Source of the DNA: Bugula neritina
Lineage: Eukaryota; Bryozoa; Gymnolaemata; Cheilostomatida; Bugulidae
Reading direction: 5' to 3'
NCBI GenBank assembly: GCA_964035545.1
Contig: CAXIUT010000187.1
Location: 1-24,026, forward strand
Length of the DNA stretch: 24,026 nt
Shown here: piece by piece, positions 10,204-19,969 of the stretch
Layout of the letters: the number at the start of each line of letters is the position of its first letter
Position numbering within the stretch: the first letter of the stretch is position 1
Position numbers and translations under genes: made by a program
The notes under the pieces: model-generated
What the model was told of the DNA's origin: nothing
The model's database searches: none
What the model saw: only the letters and a program-made list of their open reading frames with translations

Positions 10204-11847
10204 TCATTCATTCTATAACTCCAAAGTATTATATCGTTTTTTATCTTCTAAATCTACCATTATACTTCCTTCGACTATTGGTTGCTCAGGTTAATTAAAT
10301 TAAGAAACTTCATGAAGTATTTATCCTTAAAACATTTCTTTCTTGAAGAAAGGAGTAGAATACATGTACTGAAGATAAATCATATAGAAATTCATCGAAA
10401 AGTAAAAAATTTAAAACTTCTGAGAAGATTAATCATAATAAGAAAGCCATCCCAATGCTATAAACAAAAAGTTAAGCAAAATAAAAAAGATATTAAAAGT
10501 CACATAGATCTTATCTCTCCAAATAACATCATTCCAAACCCTAAATATCTAAAAATACAGATAAAGAATATAGACAAAAAGAATAGAGAATAGAATCACA
10601 ATAGCTATATACAAATTTTTGAAAGCAGAATGAAATGGTATGATGGGCGACTAACTATATGAGTAATAGCTTATCTAAAAATCAAAATAAAACACTATTC
10701 CAAAATAGACCAAACTAATGGCAATATATATTAATTTTCTAGTCCAATTAAAACTATATGAATTTCCTTGAGATTGTATTTTTATTTTTTACAACATAAT
10801 TATCCAACTTATCATCAACGCAATAATGAACAAAGTAAATAGAGTAGTTGATATAAATAAGCATAGAATACTTGGCTTGAAGACATAGACAAAGTAGTAA
10901 GGATCATTAAAAAGGATAATGCAAGAAGAAAGAACCATAACTACTTTTTGTTAAAAATGAGGCACAACTAAATTTTGTTTTTTAAAATAAACTACAAAAG
11001 CTAAAGCCATAACTCCCACTAATACTCCACGAACAATCAACATAAAGATAGTATAATTTGGATTCATCAGAACAGCCTTTATATTTATTAAAATACCTCA
11101 GGAATAATCTCATATTCTTTGATATATTCTTCTTTGAGATCAAGGAAGGTAATTATTAATATAGCATCTTTTTATTTGAATTAACGATAAAATCCTAACT
11201 TTATTTCATATGCTTTTCTTGTTTTTCCATCTACTTCAACTTATTGTATTTCATATTCAGATGAATCAAATTCAAAATCATCGATTTTATTAATTATTTA
11301 TCCCTCTTCAAAAGCTGTTACGATCTAATTTTCATTTAATTTGACTTTTACCCTTTTAAGACTCATCAACTCCACTTTTAAATTCTCTTTTATTTCTTTT
11401 TAAATATATTTGTACGAATAGTTTGTTAAGTAGCTTTTTTAGGAATAAAAAGTAAATTAATTTGAGCAAATTGATTCAAAGGAGATAAATTGCGCATCAT
11501 CAGACCAATTTTAGGCGATTACATACTAAATTTTTAACAAGACAGAAGCTTATTATCAAAATAAACAGGATTCTGACAATCAGGTTCTTTCGTATTATAC
11601 AGCTAAGACTTATTAGTTTTGAAAACAAAAGCATAAGGAGCTATATTAAAATATTTCTTACTGAAGTTAGAAGTCACAAGGATGATTATCTCAAATAAAG
11701 CAAACAGAATCCAAAATATACAAACAGCTTTCTTATTAGAGTTATCTGCATTCAAGCGAGGAAGACTAACTAGTATATCTCTTACTAGACGAAGGGCAGT
11801 TCCACCTACTCATTGGATTTATGGCGATCAGATGGATATTATTCCAT
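10204..11847 (-). CDS. TMEM181-like multipass membrane protein
   Basis: A 527-aa protein from four exons, with three 20-nt introns. Layout: a short cytosolic N-terminus, a signal-anchor helix at about residues 34-53 (AVCIFWILFALFEIIILV), and a soluble domain of ~200 residues that could be the GOLD-like extracytosolic domain of this family. At least seven membrane segments follow, including FMLIVRGVLVGVMALAFVVY, LFISTTLFTLFIIALMISWI, LIYIAISLVYFGIVFYF, LYIAIVILFSILFVYILY and FNIFFILLNFLFIALGW. A polar tail ends in TGA. ILFNDPYYF between helices resembles the TMEM181/Wntless-type 7TM proteins of the secretory pathway. The function is not established; a trafficking or sorting role would be inference. 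It is convergent with the mannosidase gene, with stops 98 bp apart. Confidence 0.78.
11077..11096 (-). other. 20-nt intron (TMEM181-like gene, third intron)
   Basis: GTATT...AAAG on the minus strand; joins EYEIIPE to AVLMNPNYTIFM. Uses AAG rather than TAG as acceptor. Confidence 0.9.
11396..11415 (-). other. 20-nt intron (TMEM181-like gene, second intron)
   Basis: GTACA...AAAG; connects ...KATQQTI to QIKENLKVEL. Without it the frame ends in TGA within about 17 codons. Confidence 0.88.
11766..11785 (-). other. 20-nt intron (TMEM181-like gene, first intron)
   Basis: GTAAG...TTAG. Its removal connects the ATG exon (MEQYPSDRHK) to the signal-anchor exon, which otherwise lacks any ATG. Confidence 0.88.
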
Positions 11848-12279
11848 ATTTAAAGCACTTAGTTATTAAATAAATAATGTTTTGAATGATTAAGTAGATT
11901 ATAAAATCTGGATTAAATGTTTTAAAAATATATATTAACTTCTGATAAATCTAGCTTCTGAAAAATAAAAATTGAAATTTAGATATTTTTTGTTGTCAAA
12001 TTCATAGAAAAATATATCTAAACAGATTGATATTTAGAAATTAAAAAACTATCTTTGTGTTACTGGTTTTGATTTAAGTAATACAATCGTTCATCAGTTT
12101 CTTTTTCAAATATTTTTTAGTTTTTATCCTACAAGTGACGACAAACAATTAAAAAGAGCTTCAATAGATGTTCTTCATTCTTTTTTCCTCAAAAATAACA
12201 GAAACTATAAATCTAATATTGAAGACCAACATGATAAATGCTTATTTAATTTCCATCAACAATATATCCTTTAATTAAT
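11848..12279. other. Long divergent intergenic region with an unassigned open frame
   Basis: At 432 bp this is the largest spacer in the window, between two divergent genes, so it should hold two promoters. On the plus strand the frame starting around 11822 has no TGA for roughly 160 codons, to beyond 12290. It contains a fairly protein-like stretch around 12005-12270 (e.g. YLCVTGFDLSNTIVHQF) but no usable ATG. I do not call a gene. Confidence 0.4.
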
Positions 12280-14604
12280 ATGGGCAAAAACAAAGGTAAC
12301 CGTTATGCTTCCGCATTACTCCTTATCGCTTCTCTCATCATCTTGAACAATTCTATTCGCATTGGGTCTCCCTCAATTTAAAGTCATGAAGTCACACCTG
12401 ACTCAATATAACCAGTATAAATGGCTTCAGTACTGCCATACAACAATCTCATCGACCAAAAAAACACATTGCCTGAGCCAAAACCAGAACAATCACATCT
12501 GAAACTTATTTTCGATGAGGCTATTCATGAAAATGAAGCGTCTTCTCCTTCAGTATTACCTTACAATAATCTTATTGATCAAAAAAGTTCATAGAAAGAA
12601 CATAAGCCTAGATAGTCACATCTCTAGATGGTAGTTTAAAAAGCCATTCATTAAAATGAAGACTTTACTCCTTCAGTTTTACCTTTCAATAATGTAATAG
12701 ATAGATAGACTCAATAAAAATAAAGAGAAAAAATTCAAGAACACTATCAAGCTCTTCCCCAAGGAAAAATAGATCCAGCTACAGTCAAATAATAACTCAA
12801 GGAAAAATTCTCTAAAAGTGACTTATTAAAAAAAGGTGAAATCTTCTATGGAAAAAGAACCAAAAATGGAGATACTATTCCTATTCATGTTTTAAATCCA
12901 GATGATAGTTCTTATTTCCCCTAAATGCCAAAAAATTTTGATCTTGATGCCGAGGAATATGATGTAGTAATCATCGGATCAGGTCTTTCTGGTACTGTTG
13001 CTTCTACCTACATAACTGATAATAAAAAAAAAGTTCTATTGCTAGAAAAACAAGACTTCCTTGGAGGTTTATCTACTTATCAAAAAGATTAAAGAGGATT
13101 TAACTATGATAGAGGAGCAGCTTACTGGACCAAAGCTTATAATTAATAACATCAAATCATGGATCATATGGGTGTTGTTAAGTATTTTTCACAATATATC
13201 ATTCCAGAACCTATCGATACCTATTACTGGAATGGTGTACTGTATGGAGGCTATCCTCATGGCGGTCTTTGGGATTTAAGAACACTTGGACTTGATACTC
13301 CAGCTAAATATAAAAATGGTTCAAGCTTACCAGTTCTTCCTTCTTGTTTTGCACTCTTTTTCCTTGAAAATAAAAATGATGATGCTTAAAATAGAATTCC
13401 AGATCAACCTTTCTAACAATGGCCTAATCAAGAACTCGATACAATGACTGCTGCTCAGTGGATTCGAGCTATGCCTGATAGATTTTTCAAAAGAATTATG
13501 AAACCAGGAGACTATGCTATGGAAAGAAGATTATGGGCTAGATTCCAAGATTAAATTAACCAAGGAATTTTACCCAAAGATGACCCCATGAAACATTTGT
13601 ATGATCTTTTAGATCTTTACTGTAGATCTGCATTAGGATCACTTAATCCTGATATTTCAGCTATGGGATATTCTAATTTCTATATTTCAGAACTTTAACC
13701 TCGTTTTGCTAGTCCATATGGTAATGGAGTTAGTATCAACAATATGCTCGATGCTATTAAAAGAAGAAAATAGCTATTTACTGCTAAAACTGGTGCCAAT
13801 GTTGTTAAAATTGCTAATACTCACCAAGGAGTCGAAGTTAAATACATTCTTAATGGAAAAGGAAGACTAGTAAGAGCTAAGATGGCTTATTATGCTGGTC
13901 AGGTGGGATTTGCTCCTAATCTTATTGAAGGTCTTGATTAAAAAGAACCTCACCAGGCTAAAACTATTAGAAAAATGCAATATTCGCATTATTCGGTCCA
14001 TGCTATTGAAACTACTGCTCATCCTTACCGAGGAGCTTATGATACTTGGTATAGATTCCCTGACTATAATATTTTAACTTTTACTGATATGATTTTGGGA
14101 AGATGGACCGAGTTAAAAGGATATCGTGGAGCAACTTAAGAAGACGATGAATTGCTATGGAACTATGATAAAAATCCTGATAACTCTGGATCAGTCTTCA
14201 CAATTTATCATGCTTTGATGAAATTGGATCTTATTCCTATCAATAAAACAAATCAAGTTTATGACAAAAAAACTGCTGCAGAATTTGCTTTATAAGGCTT
14301 TAATGATATGGAACGCTATATGGACTAAGGAAAACAATTAAATCAAGAGTTCAAAGTCAATAAAATACGTACAAGTCGATGGCCATACTCTATTCATATA
14401 ACAAAACCAGGCCATTATTCAGTTGATGCAAGAGTGATGAGCAAGACCTTTGGAAACATCGTGATTGGCAACTGTAACATTGGGACTCCTTCTTACTAAG
14501 AAGCTTTATTTAGAGGTCATTGTGCAGCCAATAAAGTTTTATGGAGATTAAATCCTGATACTTTCCAACAAGAAAGCTGGAGTAAATGTGAATATAAGCT
14601 TTGA
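12280..14604 (+). CDS. Secreted FAD/NAD(P)-binding oxidoreductase (amine oxidase-like) with N-terminal triple repeat
   Basis: An intronless 774-aa frame. Residues ~8-24 (ASALLLIASLIILNNS) form a signal peptide. Residues ~50-170 hold three tandem 41-residue repeats beginning SVLPYNNLIDQ (third copy SVLPFNNVIDR). The catalytic domain starts with a Rossmann FAD fingerprint: YDVVIIGSGLSGTVAS (GxGxxG at ~233-238), followed by an acidic strand end (VLLLEKQDFLGG), as in the flavin amine oxidase/protoporphyrinogen oxidase superfamily. A C-terminal IVIGNCNIGTPSYQEA probably closes the FAD site. The substrate is unknown. The signal peptide suggests entry to the secretory pathway. Codon usage and G+C are higher than in its neighbours, as expected for a well-expressed gene. 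It is divergent from the TMEM181-like gene and followed 93 bp later by the hydrolase. Confidence 0.85.
12427..12795 (+). repeat. Three tandem 123-bp in-frame repeats
   Basis: Units begin at the TCA codons at 12427, 12550 and 12673, exactly 123 bp (41 codons) apart. Each encodes SVLP(Y/F)NN(L/V)ID(Q/R), and the first two also share QSHL and AIH(E/Q)NE. The third unit decays after its first ~15 residues. Confidence 0.85.
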
Positions 14605-14697
14605 TCTTCAATTAACTTTGCATATTAAATTTTTTTTGAAACGTTGAAATTTAGGAACCAATGTAATAATTTTTTTTTTATTATAAAATAAAGCAAT

Positions 14698-15816
14698 ATG
14701 CTATAAACAGACCGAAAATTAATTCCAAATTAAATTAAATCTTTAAAAGATGAATCAAATGATACTAAAATCAAGATCCTCTAACCAGTCAACCATCCTG
14801 TCATGAAAAAAGAATTTTTACAAAATTATCAACAGGTACTGTCATTTTCAAATCTTAAACTAGAAACATAAATCAATCACAGGAATGTTATCATTCATTA
14901 AAATGACTATCTTCATTAAATATACACAATAGGAAACAAAGATCTCCCCCATTTAGTTTTGATACATGGTTATGGAGGAACATCTCTATTCTTTATCAGA
15001 ATATTTTAGCATCTCAGACAGCACTTCCAAGTCCATGCCTTAGATGTCTTTGGAGTTGGACTGTCTTCAAGAGGAAACTGGAATGATTATATGAATGCCA
15101 AAGAAGTTACCAAATATCATTGTGATGCAATTGAACAATGGAGAAAAAAAGTAGGATTGACTTCATTTATCTTAGCGGGACATAGTTTTGGAGGATATCT
15201 GAGTACGCTATACTTCTAAAAATATCATTCTTCTGTCCAGCAACTAATTTTATTATCTCCTGCAGGTACCGCTAAGTTTGAAGAATAAGAAATTGAATAA
15301 GTGTCAGGCAGATATAGACTCTTTTCTTGTTTACTAGAACTTTTGTATAAATGCAAACCTCGGCCAACCAAAATTGCAGACAATATATTTTGTGGAGATA
15401 TCGCTTGTAAAAAATTGATCGAACATAGATTACAAATTCCTGAAAATGAGAGAAAAGCCTGGTATTCATATATAAAGTCGATTAGTAAGCAATAATAGGT
15501 TAGTTAAAAAGGATTTTATATACTTTTTAACTGGCCTCTTCAACCTGCAAGAAGCATTTAAATGATCTTAAGATAAATGAAGCCACAAATTCCAATTAGA
15601 TTCCTCTATGGAGATTAAGATTGGATGCAACCTTATGGAGCTTATCGCCTAAGAAAGGCCTTTCAGAACATCAGCGTCCATTTTATCAAAAAAGCAGGTC
15701 ACCAATTAATATTTGAAAATCCTAAAGATGTGTCTCAAATAATTATCTAAAAGGGAAATATCCAAAAGTATTGGAGTTCTTCATAAGAATCTACAACAAT
15801 TAGAAGAACTGGGTGA
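14698..15816 (+). CDS. Alpha/beta hydrolase of the ABHD4/ABHD5 (CGI-58) type
   Basis: An intronless 372-aa frame. Features in order: LVLIHGYGG at residues 86-94 (oxyanion-hole HG), DVFGVGLSSRG, and the nucleophile elbow AGHSFGGY with Ser163. FLYGDQDWM follows (acid Asp306 or Asp308) and then KKAGHQLIFENP (His335). This matches the ABHD4/5 family, which acts on lysophospholipids and N-acyl phospholipids, or as a lipase co-activator at lipid droplets. ABHD5 proper lacks the nucleophile Ser, whereas this protein has it, so an active hydrolase like ABHD4 is more likely. No signal peptide or membrane segment is seen. Its stop is 37 bp from the stop of the convergent coiled-coil gene. Confidence 0.88.
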
Positions 15817-15853
15817 TGATTTACAATAGATTTGATTTATTTTAAAAATATAA

Positions 15854-16566
15854 TCAAGAGATATATCTAATATTTTCAATACATTAAGACACTAATTTTA
15901 CTATCGTTGAATGCTATTGTTTCCTTAATCGACTTTATTCCTCATGTTTTTGTTCGAAATGTTTCTAAAGATTGTATAAGTCAACTGAAGCTTCTTAAAA
16001 GATTTATTCTTCTTTATTTCTAATAGATTTTAATTATTTTTCTAATCCAATAATTTATTTTTAGAAGCAATCAATAGTTTTATCCCACTATTCCTCTCTT
16101 TAATTTTTTTCATAACTAAATTCTTTTTGATAAAATTCAAGACTATCTAAATTTAAAATTACTTTTCTGTAAAGTTTTTAACTTATTGATGATACTTTAT
16201 GTTAATATGACTAAGTTAATGATGATCCTGACTATAGATTTCTTTGATAGCTTATTTTTGATTTTTAATCAATGGATCTATTTCTTTATCACTTGTTGAA
16301 TTCATGTGATAATGCTCTATCTATCGATTGATATCATTAAGTTATAAATAGTTGTTTTATATTTTTTATTAACTACTTCCTATTTTCAACTATATTTTGT
16401 CTAGAAGAGATCTAACTTCCATTGTCAAATCATCAATTGTAGATAAATTAGCATCTAAAACTTTTCTTGTTGAAGAAAAAAGACGATCCTCTTGAATAGA
16501 ACTTGGATAGCTCTGATAATATGTTCCAGTACTATTTTCTTTATTATGTGTAATGATTCGGTTCAT
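15854..16566 (-). CDS. Coiled-coil protein of unknown function
   Basis: A 230-aa protein from two exons (20-nt intron 16143-16162). It is largely helical and charged. The N-terminal part (SIQEDRLFSSTRKVLDANLS, TIDDLTMEVRSLLDKI) and the C-terminal part (KQIIGLEKQLKSIRNKEEQ, LYNLQKHFEQKHEEQSRLRK) have heptad-like patterning. There is no membrane segment and no motif I recognise. The ATG at 16566 is the first in the frame; an in-frame TTG 21 nt upstream is not a credible start in ciliates. The promoter must lie in the 134 bp before the internal telomere tract. Confidence 0.72.
16143..16162 (-). other. 20-nt intron of the coiled-coil gene
   Basis: GTAAT...ATAG on the minus strand. Removal moves the reading from a Lys-rich non-descript frame into the coiled-coil frame ending in TGA at 15854-15856. 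Confidence 0.85.
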
Positions 16567-16700
16567 TAATATTCTATAGGAATTCAAGTTTAATCAAATA
16601 TATTAATTAAGTTCTTTATCTAATTCCAATAAATAAAAATGCATTTGAAGTTTATACTTAAAAATATATCAATATTGAAAATATTAGTTCAATAATAAAT

Positions 16701-16777
16701 TTGGGGTTGGGGTTGGGGTTGGGGTTGGGGTTGGGGTTGGGGTTGGGGTTGGGGTTGGGGTTGGGGTTGGGGTTGGG
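16701..16777. repeat. Internal telomere tract, (TTGGGG)n
   Basis: About 13 perfect TTGGGG units occur inside the sequence, in the orientation of a right-hand chromosome end, and of the same length (77 nt) as the terminal tracts (81 and 65 nt). The sequence to its left thus looks like a complete 16.8-kb chromosome. The sequence to its right begins with AAGCTAATACG and has no C4A2 tract of its own. Confidence 0.98.
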
Positions 16778-16893
16778 AAGCTAATACGAGTAATACAAAG
16801 AGCTATCTTATCTACAATTCTACCAGAAACTCATCTATTAAATTATCAGATACATAACAATAAATTTACTCACATGACCTCATCAGATAAGTC

Positions 16894-17777
16894 ATGGAAA
16901 CAAGTATCAACTCTTTATAACAGGCAAACAAAAATCATTAACACACGATATCAATCGAATCGAATAAGATCTCCCTCTTTATGCAAAACCCATCAAAAAT
17001 GTTAAAAAGTAATTTCACTTTGATTCCATTCCTGCCAAAAATAAAATGTACTCGTCTGCATGCTATAACAAAAGTAAAATATCAAACTAATTTAGTTCAA
17101 TAAATCAAATAAGGACTCAACTAAAGAAAAGTTAGTGATATAAGCGTTAAAAGAAAAAGTTCATAAAATAACAAAAGTTCAAAGAGTAGACCTCAGTCAG
17201 CTACTTAAAGAATCAACACTAAGAATCCAAAGTAATTATTTTATAAATAAGAGTATCAGTATCAGGTCTAGTGAGTTATAATTTTGATTCTGTTAATGCT
17301 AGAAAATCTTTAGGTCTTAGCAAAATAAACCATGAACAAAAACTTATCGATTAAATCACATCAGCTGGAAACAGACAATTCTGTTCAATTTAAAGAAAAA
17401 ATAAAATACTAGCTAAAACTTCAGGAAGACGTTTCAATAAACATATCAAAAACCAAAATGCCATCATGAATGACTTTATAACTCCTACTGATCAATTTCT
17501 AATCAGTGTTGTCAAAGAAAGTGACTAAAATACTATGATATATAACTAAAAAGCTAAAAAACTGAATTTCATCAAAGAATACATGGAACAATAAAAAGCA
17601 AACTACGAAGATGCCGAGCATATTGTCAACTAGATCGATAAAATAAACCAGACAGTAAGAACAGCTCCACCTGTTTAGTAGGAAAGAGATCCTAATGACT
17701 AAGCTCTTTTGACTGGGCGTAAGATGCCTTATCAAAAGAAGCCGTTATTTGTGAAGAACTTTTTGTTTATATAGTGA
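16894..17777 (+). CDS. Basic hypothetical protein, no recognised domain
   Basis: A 273-aa protein from four exons, with introns of 20, 22 and 20 nt. The N-terminal half is Lys/Ser/Gln-rich (KSSQNNKSSKSRPQSATQR). The C-terminal half is more ordered (SAGNRQFCSIQRKNKILAKT, DFITPTDQFLISVVKESD, a helix around LNFIKEYMEQQKANYEDAEH, and RKMPYQKKPLFVKNFLFIQ). The RPQSATQ-type motif is common in ciliate and flagellar proteins of unknown role, which is only a hint. The ATG at 16894 lies 116 bp after the internal telomere. Its frame is also open upstream all the way into the telomere repeat, so a longer original 5' end cannot be excluded. Stop is TGA at 17775-17777. Confidence 0.75.
16904..16923 (+). 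other. 20-nt intron (hypothetical gene, first)
   Basis: GTATC...ACAG. Joins METS to KQKSLTHDINRIEQDLPLY; both flanking frames would otherwise hit TGA or lack an ATG. Confidence 0.82.
17074..17095 (+). other. 22-nt intron (hypothetical gene, second)
   Basis: GTAAA...TTAG, the only proposed intron not 20 nt long. It joins MYSSACYNK to IQQIKQGL and supplies the frame change needed before the next exon. The unspliced frame ends at a TGA about 19 codons later. Confidence 0.65.
17232..17251 (+). other. 20-nt intron (hypothetical gene, third)
   Basis: GTAAT...TAAG. Joins RINTKNPK to VSVSGLVSYNFDS; without it the frame stops at a TGA 5-6 codons downstream. Confidence 0.85.
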
Positions 17778-17886
17778 ATTTTCTAAACTATATCTATCCT
17801 ATGATACTAATAGAGTAAAATATGTTATTTAATTGAAGTATTGTAATATTTTTAGAGAAAGTTCAATCGTTTTTTAATTTTTCAAT

Positions 17887-18000
17887 ATGGGAGATTATTT
17901 AGTTTGTTCAGATGTATCAAAAGATGAGTTAGTCTATTTGATATTTTCTGATAAGTTCAGATGTAGAATGTCTAAAGACGTTCATTATAATTTTAGTTGA
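17887..18000 (+). other. In-frame upstream ORF or 5' end of the large unknown gene
   Basis: ATG plus 36 codons then TGA, in the same frame as and only 3 nt before the ATG at 18004. The peptide looks coding (MGDYLVCSDVSKDELVYLIF). Starting here would give a 109-bp gap to the preceding gene, more typical of this chromosome than 226 bp. Confidence 0.5.
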
Positions 18001-18003
18001 ATT

Positions 18004-19861
18004 ATGGAATTGGAATTCGCAGAATGCTGTAATCTAAGTCGACTAACCAACCACCTAACCTCGAAAAACATCGACCTTGTCCTTTCCTTTCTAGACACAC
18101 ATACCATCATCAGTATCATCTAAGCAGGAACAAACCAAAGTTACAAACAGTCTAAACTTCTCTCAGCCGCCAAAATCAGGTTTTTCATCCTTAACTACCT
18201 TAATAAGACCGATCGATCAGTCTACATGCCCTTCTATTCAGAACCTCTCTTCGTTAACATCTAACTCTAACAACTCTCACATATCGTAACTCACTCATCA
18301 TCAGGTCTACATTAACTATCAGACTCCTGCACACAACTCATCCATAGACTCAGAAGTGAACTAGATGAGTTTTAGCATCAAAACGAGACAGTAGATTCGT
18401 TGATTTAATCTTTAACAGACCCTTAACTTCCATTTCCTAAGTTAAGAAAACAGTAAATAGGCATGCATTGCAATAGCTCTCTTCAATTCTTTCTAGTAGA
18501 CAAACTATTCCCAAACGGTGATGAAGAAGACATGGAAGAAACGTTTGAATAATTACGTATTTTCTTGACCGAAAGATGGAATTTTAGTACTTCTAGTCAA
18601 AAATCAGAATTTGATACCATATCCTAAGTTTTCTCATCTTGGTTCAAAATCACCTATGAAAACTATCCCAGCTACCTCCTCAAAGGAAATACCCACCACA
18701 ACCTCATTGTTATCGTTATTGCTTTACTTGATCTTTTTGTTGATTCATATAGCTTCTACATCCAGTCCATTCAAGACCCTCTTTACTCATTCATGGAGTT
18801 TAATATGCGTTTTTGTCAATTTAGAAACATAATTCTCTCTCTTTAGGTACTATTGATTCTATTCAGGGTAAACTAGGATTTCTTTTCAAAAACTACAGTG
18901 TTTTCTGTAAATAAATATTCTAAAAGAAAAAATAAATGTCAATGGAAAATGAATTATTCTAATCATAATAGCTTAGAGAAATGACAATCTGGCACTGTGG
19001 TCTTTCTAAGTGGTACATCTACATGCAACATCTTCACTAAGAATACTTTTCTACTTTTTTTTATCTTCTCAAAAAAAATAACCTCAAAATTATAAAATAA
19101 ATTAATTATAGCCGACTCAACTAAAACCAAGCCTTCATGTATATCTTATTTAATTTAGATAATTACAAAATAGATTATAATTAAGTGAAGTATAACTCCT
19201 TGAAAGATAACGCACTTTTGAAGTTCACAGTCCAATCTAGGATATCTTCGACAATAACCTAGAACTCTATGATCAAGCTATCAAAGAATACATAGAATAT
19301 ATTATGGATATATCAGTAAATTAGTATTCTGTGCATTGGTGCGGCCACTCTTCTCATGTCTTGCACATTCCTTATCAATAATTTTAAGTAGCTCTAGTAT
19401 AAAATTATAAAATCTATATCAATCACATCAAGAAAATAATTCAAACAGTTAGTAATCCCTATCTAGCCATCGATAGCATAATAAAGTCAATGATAGAACA
19501 GCTAGATCAGTAATACTTGAAGCCAGTAACTTTAAAAAAGATTTTATAGGAGGCTAAAAAATAAATTATATTTTATATTGGTATCCATAAATATGAATAA
19601 TCTCAATTTGCATAAACTCTTGAACATATCACTTCTTAAATAGCAAATAGAGATAAAGTTTTAGATCATTTCAATACGAATGCAGGAATATCAAATTAGA
19701 TCAGTTATAAATATAGCATAGTCCTTTAAAATGAAGATTTCAATAAACTATTAAAAGTATCTGCTTCTACCAATGCCTCGACATCAATAAAAAAGAACAA
19801 ATTTATGAAAATCTAGTCTATCCGATCAAGTGATTCCATTCTGGAATAAGATTTTCTATGA
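18004..19861 (+). CDS. Large unknown helical protein
   Basis: From ATG 18004 a 605-aa protein in three exons (introns 18847-18866 and 19139-19158, both 20 nt). I recognise no domain. The sequence is rich in alternating hydrophobic/polar helices (LVLSFLDTHTIISIIQAG, IVIVIALLDLFVDSY, LDQAIKEYIEYIMDI-type stretches), with a Ser-rich tail (SASTNASTSIKK, SIRSSDSILEQDFL), as in large scaffold or tethering subunits. That comparison is impression only. The same frame is open upstream to an ATG at 17887, broken only by one TGA at 17998-18000. If that TGA is sense the protein is 644 aa and starts MGDYLVCSDVSKDELVYL; otherwise that piece is a 37-codon upstream ORF. Convergent with the next gene. Confidence 0.72.
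18847..18866 (+). other. 20-nt intron (large unknown gene, first)
   Basis: GTACT...TCAG. Leads from RNIILSLQ into GKLGFLFKNYSVF, whose frame continues open through the next exon, whereas the unspliced frame stops at TGA around 18981. Confidence 0.85.
19139..19158 (+). other. 20-nt intron (large unknown gene, second)
   Basis: GTATA...TTAG. Joins NQNQAF to IQLQNRLQLSEVQLLERQRT, then a frame open to TGA 19859-19861. Confidence 0.88.
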
Positions 19862-19969
19862 GTAATATTTAATTTATATCATTTTATCTTACCAATCTTC
19901 ATATTTATCAACTAAAGTTTAAATTATCTACAAATATAATATTTATATGATCATAAAAAATTAATTAAC

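Noticed and set aside
10282-10593. 103-codon plus-strand ORF, and an alternative Lys/Ser-rich frame beside it
   Set aside because: Both overlap the membrane segments of the TMEM181-like gene on the minus strand, which has three supporting introns and a coherent topology.
15854-16142. Unspliced continuation of the coiled-coil gene running into the hydrolase end (to 15781)
   Set aside because: It would overlap the convergent hydrolase gene and gives a poor Lys/Asn-rich sequence; the 20-nt intron gives a clear coiled coil and a clean stop.
16585-16587. TTG as start of the coiled-coil protein
   Set aside because: An in-frame ATG lies 21 nt downstream; non-ATG starts are not expected in a ciliate nuclear gene.
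17499-17735. 78-codon minus-strand ORF
   Set aside because: Antisense shadow of the C-terminal half of the gene at 16894-17777, which has consistent introns and coding composition.
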